Assembly (NCBI GenBank): GCA_001028815.1
Contig: LDJB01000002.1
Span: 496,001-560,000 of the forward strand
Direction: 5' to 3'
From: Peptococcaceae bacterium 1109
GTDB lineage: Bacteria; Bacillota; Limnochordia; Darwinibacteriales; Darwinibacteriaceae
Length of the DNA: 64,000 bases
Shown: piece by piece, positions 1-7,879 of the stretch
Layout of the letters: each line of letters opens with the position of its first letter
Position numbering within the stretch: the first letter of the stretch is position 1
Made by a program: the position numbers and the translations under genes
Notes under the pieces: generated by a model
Told to the model about the DNA's origin: nothing
The model's database searches: none
The model's input: the letters and a program-made list of their open reading frames with translations, nothing else

Positions 1-1084
1 CGGGCTCATCGCGGATTACATGGCCAAGCATCCCACCATCGATGGAGAACCCACCATTGGTTATATTACCCTCTTTGACGGCTGGCGCAGTTTCGCCACT
101 ACGAACGTACCACAGCACCTGATGGGCTATCCCAACGAAGGTGAGTTTGTCCCTGTAATGCAGCAAGGCCGCTACGTCGTAACAGAGTACCATACCTCTC
201 CAACCGCAAAGGCATACTACAAGAAGCTCAATGACATGTACAACAAAGGCGTTGTAGATCCGGAAACCTTTATCCTGAACTACGACCAATACATTGAGAA
301 GCTGAGCTCCGGACGGGTACTCGGTACGTTTAACCAGTTCTGGCAGATGCAAGAGGCCCAGAACTATCTCTTGCGGGACAAACCGGAAAGCATCTTCGTT
401 CCTCTGCCAATTGTGATCGATCCATTGGTTGAAGAACGTCAGCGCGATATCCCCTACGTACAACCGACGCAGGGTATGGGCATCACCATTAAGTGTAAGG
501 ATCCTGTTGGAGCCATCAAGTTCCTGGATTACCTGATCAAGGAAGACACCCAACGGTTGCTCCAATGGGGTATCCTGGGCGAGCACTATGAAGTAGATGA
601 AAACGGCCTCTACTATCGCACGCCTGAACAGCTCGAACTCTTTAGAGATCCCGACTGGGTTCAGAACGTCTTTGGCCGGCATTACTTCTTCAACGCCTTC
701 CCGAGCCTGAGGGGCGTAGACGAGAACGGCAACATGTTCTTCCCAGATACTCAGCCACATCTGATCTACAGCGACAGCACCGACTCAGAGAAGGAAGTCA
801 TGGATGCCTATGGCGTTAAGTCCTTCTCCGATCTGTTCAATGAGCCCATCTTCAAGAAATACTTCCCGCTGTGGACCATCACTATGCCTGCTGGCTCAGC
901 GGCACATATCGAGGAGACGAGGATGAAGGACGTCCTCAACCGCTATGTACCTGAGCTGGTCATGAGCTCCCCAGAGCAGTTTGATGCTATTTGGGAGAAC
1001 TACGTGAAGGACATTAAGCCGCTCATGGTCGAACAGATGAAGGTTTATCAAGAAGGCATCGACTGGCGCATGGAGAACTGGTAA
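1..1084 (+). CDS. ABC transporter extracellular solute-binding protein, 3' part
   Basis: The frame is open from base 2, so only the C-terminal 360 or so residues are seen and the signal peptide/lipobox lies outside the window. The aromatic-rich sequence (for example YITLFDGW, WTITMPAG, ending DWRMENW) resembles large family 1 sugar-binding lipoproteins of the LipO/YtcQ type. These capture oligosaccharides outside the membrane and deliver them to a cognate permease pair. The two genes downstream are exactly such LplB/LplC-type permeases, which supports the call. The substrate cannot be inferred. No ATPase gene is present here, as is usual for systems that share an MsmX-type ATPase encoded elsewhere (family knowledge). 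Confidence 0.85.
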   Translation, partial: GLIADYMAKHPTIDGEPTIGYITLFDGWRSFATTNVPQHLMGYPNEGEFVPVMQQGRYVVTEYHTSPTAKAYYKKLNDMYNKGVVDPETFILNYDQYIEKLSSGRVLGTFNQFWQMQEAQNYLLRDKPESIFVPLPIVIDPLVEERQRDIPYVQPTQGMGITIKCKDPVGAIKFLDYLIKEDTQRLLQWGILGEHYEVDENGLYYRTPEQLELFRDPDWVQNVFGRHYFFNAFPSLRGVDENGNMFFPDTQPHLIYSDSTDSEKEVMDAYGVKSFSDLFNEPIFKKYFPLWTITMPAGSAAHIEETRMKDVLNRYVPELVMSSPEQFDAIWENYVKDIKPLMVEQMKVYQEGIDWRMENW

Positions 1085-1101
1085 GGCCTTGGGTTCTAAT
1101 A

Positions 1102-1135
1102 CGTAAAAGGGGCGCTCTTGAGCACCCCTTTTACG
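1102..1135 (+). promoter_or_regulatory. Intercistronic stem-loop between binding protein and permeases
   Basis: An 11-bp stem (arms starting CGTAAAAGGGG and ending in its complement) continues after one C/A mismatch into a 4-bp GCTC/GAGC stem with a tight loop. No U-run follows, so it is more likely an mRNA-stabilising or partial-termination element than a full terminator. Such hairpins commonly allow more binding protein than permease to be made. Confidence 0.6.
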
Positions 1136-1167
1136 CTATAAATCTAAAGTGAGTGAGTTGAGAATTT

Positions 1168-2109
1168 ATGAATACATCAGCGTGTGCAGCTCCGCGCGGT
1201 AAGACCTTTTGGGACAGGGTAAAACAGCAGAAAGTGCTCATTCTGATGACTATTCCATTCTTAGTTCATGTCATCATCTTTAGATATGTCCCCATCTGGG
1301 GCTGGCTTATGGCTTTCCAGAACTACTGGCCAGGCAAAAGTATCCTGCAGCAAACTTGGGTAGGGCTGGAGAACTTCAAACTCCTCTTCGATGACCCCGT
1401 TTTTTACCAGGTCTTGAGAAACACCCTGGCAATGAGCGTTATCAAGTTGGCAATGGGCACGGTCAGCTCCATCATCCTGGCCCTCATGCTCAACGAGGTA
1501 CGCATAATGTGGTTCAAAAAGAGCGTGCAAACCATATCCTATCTGCCTCACTTTATCTCCTGGGTGGTCGCGGCCAACTTGGTGAGGGATGCCCTATCCA
1601 CCGATGGAGGCATCATCAATGAGGTACTGATGCGCCTGCACATCATCAAGCAACCCATCATGTTCCTGGGCATACCGGCTCTGTTCTGGTGGATCATTGG
1701 CGTGTCCCACGTCTGGAAAGAGGTGGGTTGGGGAGCCATCATCTATCTGGCAGCAATTGCGGCCATCGACCCTACACTGTATGAATCGGCCATGATCGAT
1801 GGAGCGGGAAGGCTAAAGCAGATGTGGTATATTACGCTGCCCTCAATCCGTCCCACCATCAGTGTCCTGTTGATCATGAACTTGGGCTGGGTGTTAAGCG
1901 CAGGTTTTGAACAGCAGTATCTGCTCCAGAACGGACGAGTGATCGACTACGCCAGGGTCTTCACCATCTACGAACTCGACTACGGGATCAAGATGATGCG
2001 CTACTCCTTCGCCACCGCAGTTGGCATTTTCCGAAGTGTTGTCAGCCTCATCCTGGTGTTCAGCGCCAATCAGCTGGCCAAACGGTGGGGCCAGGAGCGA
2101 CTGGTGTAG
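1168..2109 (+). CDS. Carbohydrate ABC transporter permease, LplB type
   Basis: A 313-residue integral membrane permease with about six hydrophobic segments. The first follows a short basic cytoplasmic N-terminus. The EAA-type cytoplasmic loop that contacts the ATPase is visible as YESAMIDGAGRLKQMW followed by ITLP near residue 210. This is the LplB/YtcP class of inner-membrane subunits that pair with an LplC-type partner to import oligosaccharides. The start is ATG with a weak upstream GAGTGAG. It lies between the binding protein and the second permease in one operon, 18 nt before the next start. Substrate unknown. Confidence 0.9.
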   Translation: MNTSACAAPRGKTFWDRVKQQKVLILMTIPFLVHVIIFRYVPIWGWLMAFQNYWPGKSILQQTWVGLENFKLLFDDPVFYQVLRNTLAMSVIKLAMGTVSSIILALMLNEVRIMWFKKSVQTISYLPHFISWVVAANLVRDALSTDGGIINEVLMRLHIIKQPIMFLGIPALFWWIIGVSHVWKEVGWGAIIYLAAIAAIDPTLYESAMIDGAGRLKQMWYITLPSIRPTISVLLIMNLGWVLSAGFEQQYLLQNGRVIDYARVFTIYELDYGIKMMRYSFATAVGIFRSVVSLILVFSANQLAKRWGQERLV

Positions 2110-2127
2110 TGATGACAGGAAATCAAA

Positions 2128-3048
2128 GTGGGGGTGCAAAGCATGATTAGAATTAGACACCGATCCTGGGAAAACATTGTTATTGATGCGGTCATCTACC
2201 TTAGTCTGATTTTCCTGGTGATAGTCACCCTTTATCCTTTCCTGAATACTCTGGCCGTCTCATTCAACGACGCCATGGATAGTTCCAGGGGCGGAATCAC
2301 CCTTTGGCCGCGGAAGTTCACGCTGTACAACTATCAAACGCTGCTGACGCGCAGCCAGATTTACAGTGCTACTCTGGTCTCAGCAGCAAGGACCGTTCTG
2401 TCCACGCTGTTGGGTACCTTTTGCACGGCCATGGTAGCTTACATCATCAGCCGAAAAGAGTTTGTCTTCAGGAGGCTGGTCTCCTTCATCTATGTCCTTA
2501 CCATGTACATCGACGGAGGATTGGTGCCTACTTACTTCCTCATGCGCTCTTTAGGGCTGGTCAACAGTTTCTGGGTCTATGTTCTTCCGGGGCTGGTCTC
2601 CGCCTTTAACCTCATCGTCATTCGAACTTATATCGCGGGCTTGTCAGACAGCTATGTGGAGTCGGCCCGCATTGACGGGGCAGGTGAGTTCACCATCTTC
2701 CTGCGCATTATTTTGCCCTTGTGTAAGCCTGTTTTGGCCACCATCGCCCTTTTCATCGCGGTGGATAACTGGAATGCCTGGTTTGACACCTTCCTCTATA
2801 ATTCAGCCAATGCGCAGCTCAGCACCTTACAGTATGAGCTGATGAAGGTTCTGCAAAGTGCGAACACCATGTCAGGGTCACTGCTTCAAGCGCTGTCCAG
2901 GGCCGCTGCAGGAACCACGAACACCGTTACACCCAGGGCCATCCGGGCAACCATGACCATCATCGTAAGCGTACCCATTGTCATAGTATACCCCTTCCTG
3001 CAGAGATACTTTGTACACGGCCTCACACTTGGCGGGATTAAGGAATAG
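2128..3048 (+). CDS. Carbohydrate ABC transporter permease, LplC type
   Basis: A 306-residue second membrane subunit of the importer. It has an N-terminal membrane segment (VIYLSLIFLVIVTLYPF), several further hydrophobic stretches, and the EAA loop YVESARIDGAGEFTIFLRI followed by ILP near residue 180. It ends in YFVHGLTLGGIKE, typical of LplC/YtcP permeases. The GTG start at 2128 has an AGGA seven bases upstream; an in-frame ATG at 2143 is a possible alternative. It probably forms a heterodimer with the preceding permease in the cytoplasmic membrane. The operon ends at the hairpin at 3091-3120. Confidence 0.9.
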   Translation: MGVQSMIRIRHRSWENIVIDAVIYLSLIFLVIVTLYPFLNTLAVSFNDAMDSSRGGITLWPRKFTLYNYQTLLTRSQIYSATLVSAARTVLSTLLGTFCTAMVAYIISRKEFVFRRLVSFIYVLTMYIDGGLVPTYFLMRSLGLVNSFWVYVLPGLVSAFNLIVIRTYIAGLSDSYVESARIDGAGEFTIFLRIILPLCKPVLATIALFIAVDNWNAWFDTFLYNSANAQLSTLQYELMKVLQSANTMSGSLLQALSRAAAGTTNTVTPRAIRATMTIIVSVPIVIVYPFLQRYFVHGLTLGGIKE

Positions 3049-3090
3049 TAGCAGTTGAGGGGAAGCGGGATATCACCCTAGGTATGTATG

Positions 3091-3120
3091 AAAAAAAGAC
3101 CTCCGAAGAGGTCTTTTTTT
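3091..3120. terminator. Bidirectional rho-independent terminator
   Basis: A perfect palindrome: seven A, then GACCTC, a CGAA loop, GAGGTC and seven T. It ends the ABC importer operon on the plus strand and tRNA-Lys on the minus strand. Confidence 0.93.
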
Positions 3121-3126
3121 AAGCTA

Positions 3127-3202
3127 TGGTGGGCCATCGGGGATTCGAACCCAGGACACCCTGATTAAGAGTCAGGTGCTCTACCAACTGAGCTAATGGC
3201 CC
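3127..3202 (-). tRNA. tRNA-Lys (anticodon CTT)
   Basis: Read on the minus strand it gives a full cloverleaf: acceptor GGGCCAT/ATGGCCC, D-arm AGCTCAGTTGGTAGAGC, anticodon loop CTCTTAA (anticodon CTT) and T-loop GGTTCGAATCC. The 3' CCA is encoded (TGG at 3127-3129). Length is 76 nt including CCA. Confidence 0.97.
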
Positions 3203-3304
3203 GTGAACAACACTTATTATAGAATACAGGCCATGGGCTGTCAAGGTCAAATGGCACAGAAAACCGGGAAAATCTCAGGCAAAAACCTGCAGGTCAGCCT
3301 GGGC

Positions 3305-4102
3305 TTAGAGGCTGGTGGAAAGGGAGCCTACTTCCTCCCGGGGTATGGCCCTCACAGCAGCCTTGATTACATCTGGATGGTCGCTGTCCATGAAATCAAT
3401 CCCCATCCTGGTGAAGAGCTGCGCTACCTCTGGATTATCGCAGTAGCACTGCAACCCTAATCCTGCTTGGTGCGCTGCAGCCGCTAGATCGGGCGAGACA
3501 AACTGCTGGTGGACGTTTAGGATATCCGCTCCCGCAGCCCGCGCCACACCGATGGGATCCATCAGGCGGGCAGTGTAGTTAATCGCGCAAGCCAAGCCCG
3601 GCGCACGGCGCTTTACTTCTGCGATCCAGATGTGGTCAAAGGAGATGCAAAGACAGTCGTCGATGCGTCCGTACTTCTCCAATACTTCCACCACTTTCAC
3701 CGCCAAGGTGCTATCGAAAGCGGGATAAGGGCCGCTCTTCAGCTCCACGTTAAGGCGCATGCCCACATCGGTTGCCCACTCTACCACTTCCTCAAACGTG
3801 GGAATCCGTTCACCCGCGAATTCTGGGCTGAACCAAGACCCGGCATCTAGCTCCTTCAGCTCAGCCAAGGTGCGCTCCCTCAAAAGGCCTTTACCGTTGG
3901 TGGTGCGGTCCAAAGTATCGTCGTGGAAAATTACCAAGTGGCCGTCCCTAGTGAGCTGGACGTCTAGCTCCAAGAGATCCGCGCCCAGGGCTTTGCCCTT
4001 CTTGAAAGCGGCCATGGTATTCTCCGGTGCGTAAGCGGCGCCGCCCCGATGTCCGCTGATCAGTGGATAACCATCCCTCTTGCTCGCCAATACCTCTAGC
4101 AT
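3305..4102 (-). CDS. Glycerophosphodiester phosphodiesterase (GDPD family)
   Basis: A 265-residue TIM-barrel enzyme of the GlpQ/UgpQ family. It hydrolyses glycerophosphodiesters from phospholipid turnover to glycerol 3-phosphate and an alcohol. Visible motifs are SGHRGGAAYAPENT (catalytic HRG and substrate Glu), ELDVQLTRDGHLVIFHDDTLDRT (metal-binding E/D and the second catalytic His) and NVELK. There is no signal peptide, so it is cytosolic. The ATG at 4102 is preferred over one ten codons upstream because GGAGAGGGG lies eight bases before it. It is transcribed after the 5'-nucleotidase, separated by a stem-loop. Confidence 0.93.
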   Translation of the reverse strand: MLEVLASKRDGYPLISGHRGGAAYAPENTMAAFKKGKALGADLLELDVQLTRDGHLVIFHDDTLDRTTNGKGLLRERTLAELKELDAGSWFSPEFAGERIPTFEEVVEWATDVGMRLNVELKSGPYPAFDSTLAVKVVEVLEKYGRIDDCLCISFDHIWIAEVKRRAPGLACAINYTARLMDPIGVARAAGADILNVHQQFVSPDLAAAAHQAGLGLQCYCDNPEVAQLFTRMGIDFMDSDHPDVIKAAVRAIPREEVGSLSTSL

Positions 4103-4126
4103 GATGAGTTCCCCTCTCCATATAAG

Positions 4127-4158
4127 AGGCAAGCTCCCGCATAAGCGGAAGCTTGCCT
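4127..4158 (-). terminator. Stem-loop after the 5'-nucleotidase gene
   Basis: AGGCAAGCT and its complement, then one mismatch, then CCGC/GCGG around an ATAA loop. The downstream tract on the minus strand (CTTATAT) is only moderately U-rich, so termination may be partial and allow read-through into the GDPD gene. Confidence 0.6.
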
Positions 4159-4191
4159 ACGGCTTCTTTCGCTTCTTGCCTGCGATTCGTA

Positions 4192-5691
4192 CTACTTCAG
4201 GAATATGATCCGGCCGCCTTCAGGCTCTTCAACTGTACCATGCTTGAGGAAGTAATCTACCACTACATCCCGGAGCATTAAGCCAGTCTCAGCCACAATA
4301 GTGCCGTTCTGCAGAACCTCGTAACCGTCGCCCCCTGCTGCCAGGAAGTCGTTGGTGGCTACGGTGTAAAGCTTATCCATCATGATATGCTCATCGTTGA
4401 TGCGCACGTTAAAGATGCGCTTCCCGGACATTCTTGGGTTAACGGCAAAGAGCATACCAGAGACCTGCAGGAATCCGCCGTTCTGCTCAGGATACAGCCT
4501 TGCGCTGTGCTCCAGGGCAGCCAAGAGATCGCGGCCGGAAACCTGGATCACTGTCAGGGTGTTGTCAAAAGGCAGCACGGTGTAGATGTCGCCTACAGTT
4601 ACTTCACCCTGGGCCAAGCTCGCCCGGATGCCGCCGCCGTTGGTGATAGCAACGTCTGCGCCGGTTGCTTCCCGCATGATGTCTGCAATCAGGTTGCCCA
4701 GGTTAGTTTCTTGTGTACGGACGTTAGCCCGTTCGCCATCGAAGAATACGGCGGTGGAGCCTACTACCTGGTTGAGTTTTTCTTCCAGAAGCACTTCCCA
4801 CCCATTGTAGATGGCCATTACTTTAGCATTGGGTTCAATGGCATCGGTGATGGGGATCAGGTGCTGTTCGTAATCCTTAATCTGCCCATCTTCTACCTCG
4901 ATGCGCAAGAAGCCCAGGTTCCGGGCCCACTCATGGGACTGGACCAGGAGCACGCCGCCCACTTCAACAGCTTCTTCCAGTTCGGTGTGGCTGTGTCCGC
5001 CCACAATTACGTCGAACTCAGGGACGGCTTCTGCCAGCTTCAGATCTTCAAGGTATCCGATATGTGTAAGAGCGATGAGCACATCTACTTCTGGGCGAAT
5101 TCTTACGGCCAGGTTCTTCGCAACTTCGATGGGGTCATGGAAGACCAAACCAACAACGTTGTTGGGATGGGTAGTTACGGGAGTTTCCAGCGAAGAGACA
5201 CCGATGATGCCCACCCGAAGTTCGCCGAACTGCTGAACCAAAGCACTGTAAGCGAAGGTTTCACCAGCCTCGGTGGTTACGTTGGCAGCCAGCATTGGGA
5301 ACTTAGCCTCTGCCATTCGCTCCAAGAGAGCCTCTTGGCCGTAGTTGAAGTCATGGTTGCCGAGGGTCATGGCGTTGTAGCCGATTGCGTTCATAACCTC
5401 AATGGATGAACGGCCTTCAAACAGATTGACCACGTTGGTGCCGTGGATGGCATCACCTGCATCCAGCAAAAGAACGGATTTGCCGTATTGCTCACGTATT
5501 TCATCAACTACAGTGGCCAACCGTGCTAATCCGCCCAATTCTGCTTCGCCGTCTTCAAAGGATACTAAACGGCCGTGGACATCATTTGTGTGTAAGATGA
5601 CTAGTTCGGCACCGAAGATGGTAGCCTGCGCACCGAGGATAAGCGCAAAAACGACAGCAACTACCAACACAGTACGTAAATGTCTTCTCAA
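4192..5691 (-). CDS. Secreted 5'-nucleotidase / 2',3'-cyclic phosphodiesterase family protein
   Basis: A 499-residue exported enzyme with a clear signal peptide (basic MRRHLR, hydrophobic core to about residue 28). The calcineurin-like metallophosphatase domain has LHTNDVHGR, DAGDAIHG, GNHDFNYG and GGHSHTELE for two metal ions. The C-terminal 5'-nucleotidase domain carries NGGGIRAS and PFDNTL. UshA/YfkN relatives dephosphorylate nucleotides outside the membrane so that nucleosides can be salvaged. It has no C-terminal anchor. The start is TTG at 5691, behind a strong AAGGAGGAG ten bases upstream; no ATG fits better. A loose promoter-like TTGCAC-18-CATTAT lies about 40 nt further upstream. Confidence 0.92.
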   Translation of the reverse strand: MRRHLRTVLVVAVVFALILGAQATIFGAELVILHTNDVHGRLVSFEDGEAELGGLARLATVVDEIREQYGKSVLLLDAGDAIHGTNVVNLFEGRSSIEVMNAIGYNAMTLGNHDFNYGQEALLERMAEAKFPMLAANVTTEAGETFAYSALVQQFGELRVGIIGVSSLETPVTTHPNNVVGLVFHDPIEVAKNLAVRIRPEVDVLIALTHIGYLEDLKLAEAVPEFDVIVGGHSHTELEEAVEVGGVLLVQSHEWARNLGFLRIEVEDGQIKDYEQHLIPITDAIEPNAKVMAIYNGWEVLLEEKLNQVVGSTAVFFDGERANVRTQETNLGNLIADIMREATGADVAITNGGGIRASLAQGEVTVGDIYTVLPFDNTLTVIQVSGRDLLAALEHSARLYPEQNGGFLQVSGMLFAVNPRMSGKRIFNVRINDEHIMMDKLYTVATNDFLAAGGDGYEVLQNGTIVAETGLMLRDVVVDYFLKHGTVEEPEGGRIIFLK

Positions 5692-5875
5692 TGCGATCGC
5701 TCCTCCTTAGATTTTTGATTCATAATGTCTATTCAACGTCAAAGCGTGCAACCCTCTCACACCCCTAACTTTTCGCTATGTTATTCACATTTCCCGGTCA
5801 AAAAGAAAAGGACAATTGCCCGCACAAAGGGAATATTCCTAACAGTAAGAACATAATTAGAGACGGGGTGGCAGC

Positions 5876-6748
5876 ATGCGAAGGTTGTTGACAGTGCTGA
5901 TCGTCCTATTGATGGTGGGCGCACTGGCCGCAATTGTGGTCAGCGTCATGCCTGGCTATCGTAAGCTCACCCTTGAGACTGCCCCACCAGCCTTTGCCCC
6001 CTCACTGGGCAGCGCCCACGAACGGGTGGAAACCATTCAGCTTGAGTATGGGGGATTCTTAAGTGTTTCCAATCAACTGGGGCAGGTCTTTATTGAGGGT
6101 GCAGATACTAGCGAGATCACGCTGCGCATGGTGAAAAAGGCTAAAACAGGACTCCGCAGCGCCGCGTATCTCTTGGACCAAATCACAGTGGAGACTGCCG
6201 TGCGGGACGGACGGACACAAGTGGTTGGCCGGGTGCCCCGGACGCGAGACAACGAGCAGGTGTCTGTAGACCTCTTCCTCACGGTACCCCGGGAGCTGGT
6301 TGCTGACCTAAAGGTTAACCTTGGGGCCGTTGAGGTAAGGGACATATCCGGTACGCTGCGCATCGACAACGATCTAGGCTCTGTCAAGATCTCCAACTTC
6401 CAGGGCAACGCCTTTATCCAGGCGGATCTGGGCAGCGTTGAGATCTTTGAGGCAGACTTCGCCGACAACCTGCAGGTGGTGGCTTCCATGGGTGATGTGA
6501 ACATCAGGGGAAGCCTTGCCCGGTCGTCCATTATTGAAAACCGTCTCGGTGCGGTATCCCTGGCCGTGCCAGAAGGAGAAGCCTATGAGCTGGAAGCCAG
6601 TGTAGATTTGGGAAGTCTGGATGTGCGGGTTCCGTTCGACGGCGATCGAACTAGCGACAAAGCAACAGGCACCATTGGAAGCGGAGAGATCCACGGTCAG
6701 CTGTCACTGAGCGTCAGTTTGGGTTCTTTAGGAATAGATTATCTCTAA
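5876..6748 (+). CDS. DUF4097-like beta-repeat protein with N-terminal membrane anchor
   Basis: A 290-residue protein: one membrane segment (residues 3-27), then a domain built from repeated short strands such as VNLGAVEVRDISG, NDLGSVKISNF, ADLGSVEIFEA, ASMGDVNIRG, NRLGAVSLAV and VDLGSLDVRV. About seven [LM]G[SAD]V/L turns recur roughly every 20 residues, the pattern of the DUF4097 right-handed beta-helix family, so an extracytoplasmic solenoid is likely. Biochemical role unknown; relatives often sit with envelope-stress regulators. A palindrome GGAATATTCC lies at 5830-5839 upstream. It forms a two-gene unit with the next gene (26 nt gap). Confidence 0.75.
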   Translation: MRRLLTVLIVLLMVGALAAIVVSVMPGYRKLTLETAPPAFAPSLGSAHERVETIQLEYGGFLSVSNQLGQVFIEGADTSEITLRMVKKAKTGLRSAAYLLDQITVETAVRDGRTQVVGRVPRTRDNEQVSVDLFLTVPRELVADLKVNLGAVEVRDISGTLRIDNDLGSVKISNFQGNAFIQADLGSVEIFEADFADNLQVVASMGDVNIRGSLARSSIIENRLGAVSLAVPEGEAYELEASVDLGSLDVRVPFDGDRTSDKATGTIGSGEIHGQLSLSVSLGSLGIDYL

Positions 6749-6774
6749 AACACAAACTTAAAGGAGGTACAGCC

Positions 6775-7290
6775 GTGTACAGCTGGAACGTAATGGAGAT
6801 CCTGATGATGTCCTTGCTCCTTGCCCTTCTGCTCGTGGTGATTCTCGTCTTAGGCCTACGCTGGTTTAAGTACAGGGAGCGGATGGCAGCCCTGCAGCGG
6901 ACCGCGGTATCCGCTGAGCTGTTCGCAGAAGACACGCCAGAACAGCGGCGCAAACGGCAGCTGGCGAATGGCCTTACCACTGCATTGGTAGGGCTGGCCC
7001 TGACCATCGGGCTGGGGACCCTAGGCGTCGGGCCGTGGCTCTTAGCAGGGTTAATTCCGTTGTTTGTAGGTTTGAGCTTGATACTGACTTATCTCATTAC
7101 CCAACCAGAGAAGCCCACCGACGCCTCTGTGGGTACGCAGGCCCCTGAGATAGTGGAGGTGGAGCAGCCACCGGTGGAAAAAGAAGAGGCGGGGCCAGAG
7201 GCTGAGCCAGAGCTAGTGGTAGAGGAAGAAGGGGAAGCAGAAAAAGACGAAGATGCCGGTGAAACATACTACGAGGATGTCCCTTTCTAA
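6775..7290 (+). CDS. Small membrane protein with acidic tail ending DVPF
   Basis: A 171-residue protein: an N-terminal membrane helix (about residues 8-25), a basic/polar linker (RWFKYRERMAALQR), and two more hydrophobic helices (about 65-105) arranged like DUF6249-type proteins. A roughly 60-residue tail very rich in Glu follows. The tail ends YYEDVPF, strikingly like the acidic SSB tip (DDVPF in this genome's own SSB). The GTG start at 6775 has a consensus AAAGGAGGT six bases upstream. It is probably co-transcribed with the beta-repeat protein. Function unknown. Confidence 0.7.
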   Translation: MYSWNVMEILMMSLLLALLLVVILVLGLRWFKYRERMAALQRTAVSAELFAEDTPEQRRKRQLANGLTTALVGLALTIGLGTLGVGPWLLAGLIPLFVGLSLILTYLITQPEKPTDASVGTQAPEIVEVEQPPVEKEEAGPEAEPELVVEEEGEAEKDEDAGETYYEDVPF

Positions 7291-7295
7291 CAGGG

Positions 7296-7673
7296 TTACT
7301 CTTCTGACATGAGGCGGGGCACATCTACCGCCTCCCGGGCAACTAAAGCCACAGCCACATCCCCGATGAACTGGGGATTAGACACAACTGTAAAGTCGAC
7401 TCCTAAGCGCTGAGCCTCAACGATGAGGGGCATAGCTTGAGTGCGGGCCTTGTTCCGAACTACTAGTTCTGCCGCCTTATGGTGCTTCAGCGCTTGTTTC
7501 ATGGCGTTCAGCCCTTTGGCCGTACGCAGCTGGTCAAATGTAACAGCCTGGATGACCCGCTCCCGGAAGTGGCCCAGATAGCGCCGCTTCTCATCCCGCT
7601 GCAGTTCTACGCCGTTGATCCCAGCAATTAAGGTTTTCTCCAGCTCGCTCTTATCAGAAAACTTCCTCACCAT
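7296..7673 (-). CDS. YueI-family (DUF1694) protein
   Basis: About 125 residues, soluble, matching the DUF1694/YueI family: an N-terminal ELEKTLIAGINGVELQRDEKRRYLG motif, then FRERVIQAVTF and a C-terminal Rossmann-like half (DFTVVSNPQFIGDVAVALVA). Function unknown; relatives look like ribosomal L7Ae-type folds. The ATG at 7673 follows GGGGG by five bases; an ATG four codons upstream has no good ribosome site. It converges on the acidic-tail membrane gene with only 5 nt between stops. Confidence 0.8.
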   Translation of the reverse strand: MVRKFSDKSELEKTLIAGINGVELQRDEKRRYLGHFRERVIQAVTFDQLRTAKGLNAMKQALKHHKAAELVVRNKARTQAMPLIVEAQRLGVDFTVVSNPQFIGDVAVALVAREAVDVPRLMSEE

Positions 7674-7692
7674 TGATACCCCCATTCAAACG

Positions 7693-7720
7693 AAAAAACA
7701 CCCGGGCAAAGGCAGGTGTT
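7693..7720 (-). terminator. Terminator of tRNA-Leu
   Basis: On the minus strand AACACC, a 12-nt loop and GGTGTT are followed by TTTT. It lies just downstream of the tRNA-Leu gene. Confidence 0.75.
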
Positions 7721-7741
7721 CACGGTCAGTTTATGTATGAC

Positions 7742-7830
7742 TGGTGCCGGGGGCGGGACTTGAACCCGCACGGACATGAAAGCCCAACGGATTTTAAGTC
7801 CGTAGCGTCTGCCGATTCCGCCACCCCGGC
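7742..7830 (-). tRNA. tRNA-Leu (anticodon TAA)
   Basis: Minus-strand class II tRNA of 89 nt with encoded CCA. It has acceptor GCCGGGG/CCCCGGC, D-arm starting TGGCGGAAT, anticodon stem-loop ACGGACTTAAAATCCGT (anticodon TAA), a long variable arm and T-arm GCGGGTTCAAGTCCCGC. Confidence 0.97.
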
Positions 7831-7879
7831 ACTTTAGTACAAGATTCATTATAGACCATGAACAGCTCCACCGTCAACC

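Noticed and set aside
4387-5409. Long plus-strand open frame opposite the 5'-nucleotidase gene
   Set aside because: It has no ribosome site and no recognisable domain. The minus-strand frame carries clear catalytic motifs, so this is an antisense shadow.
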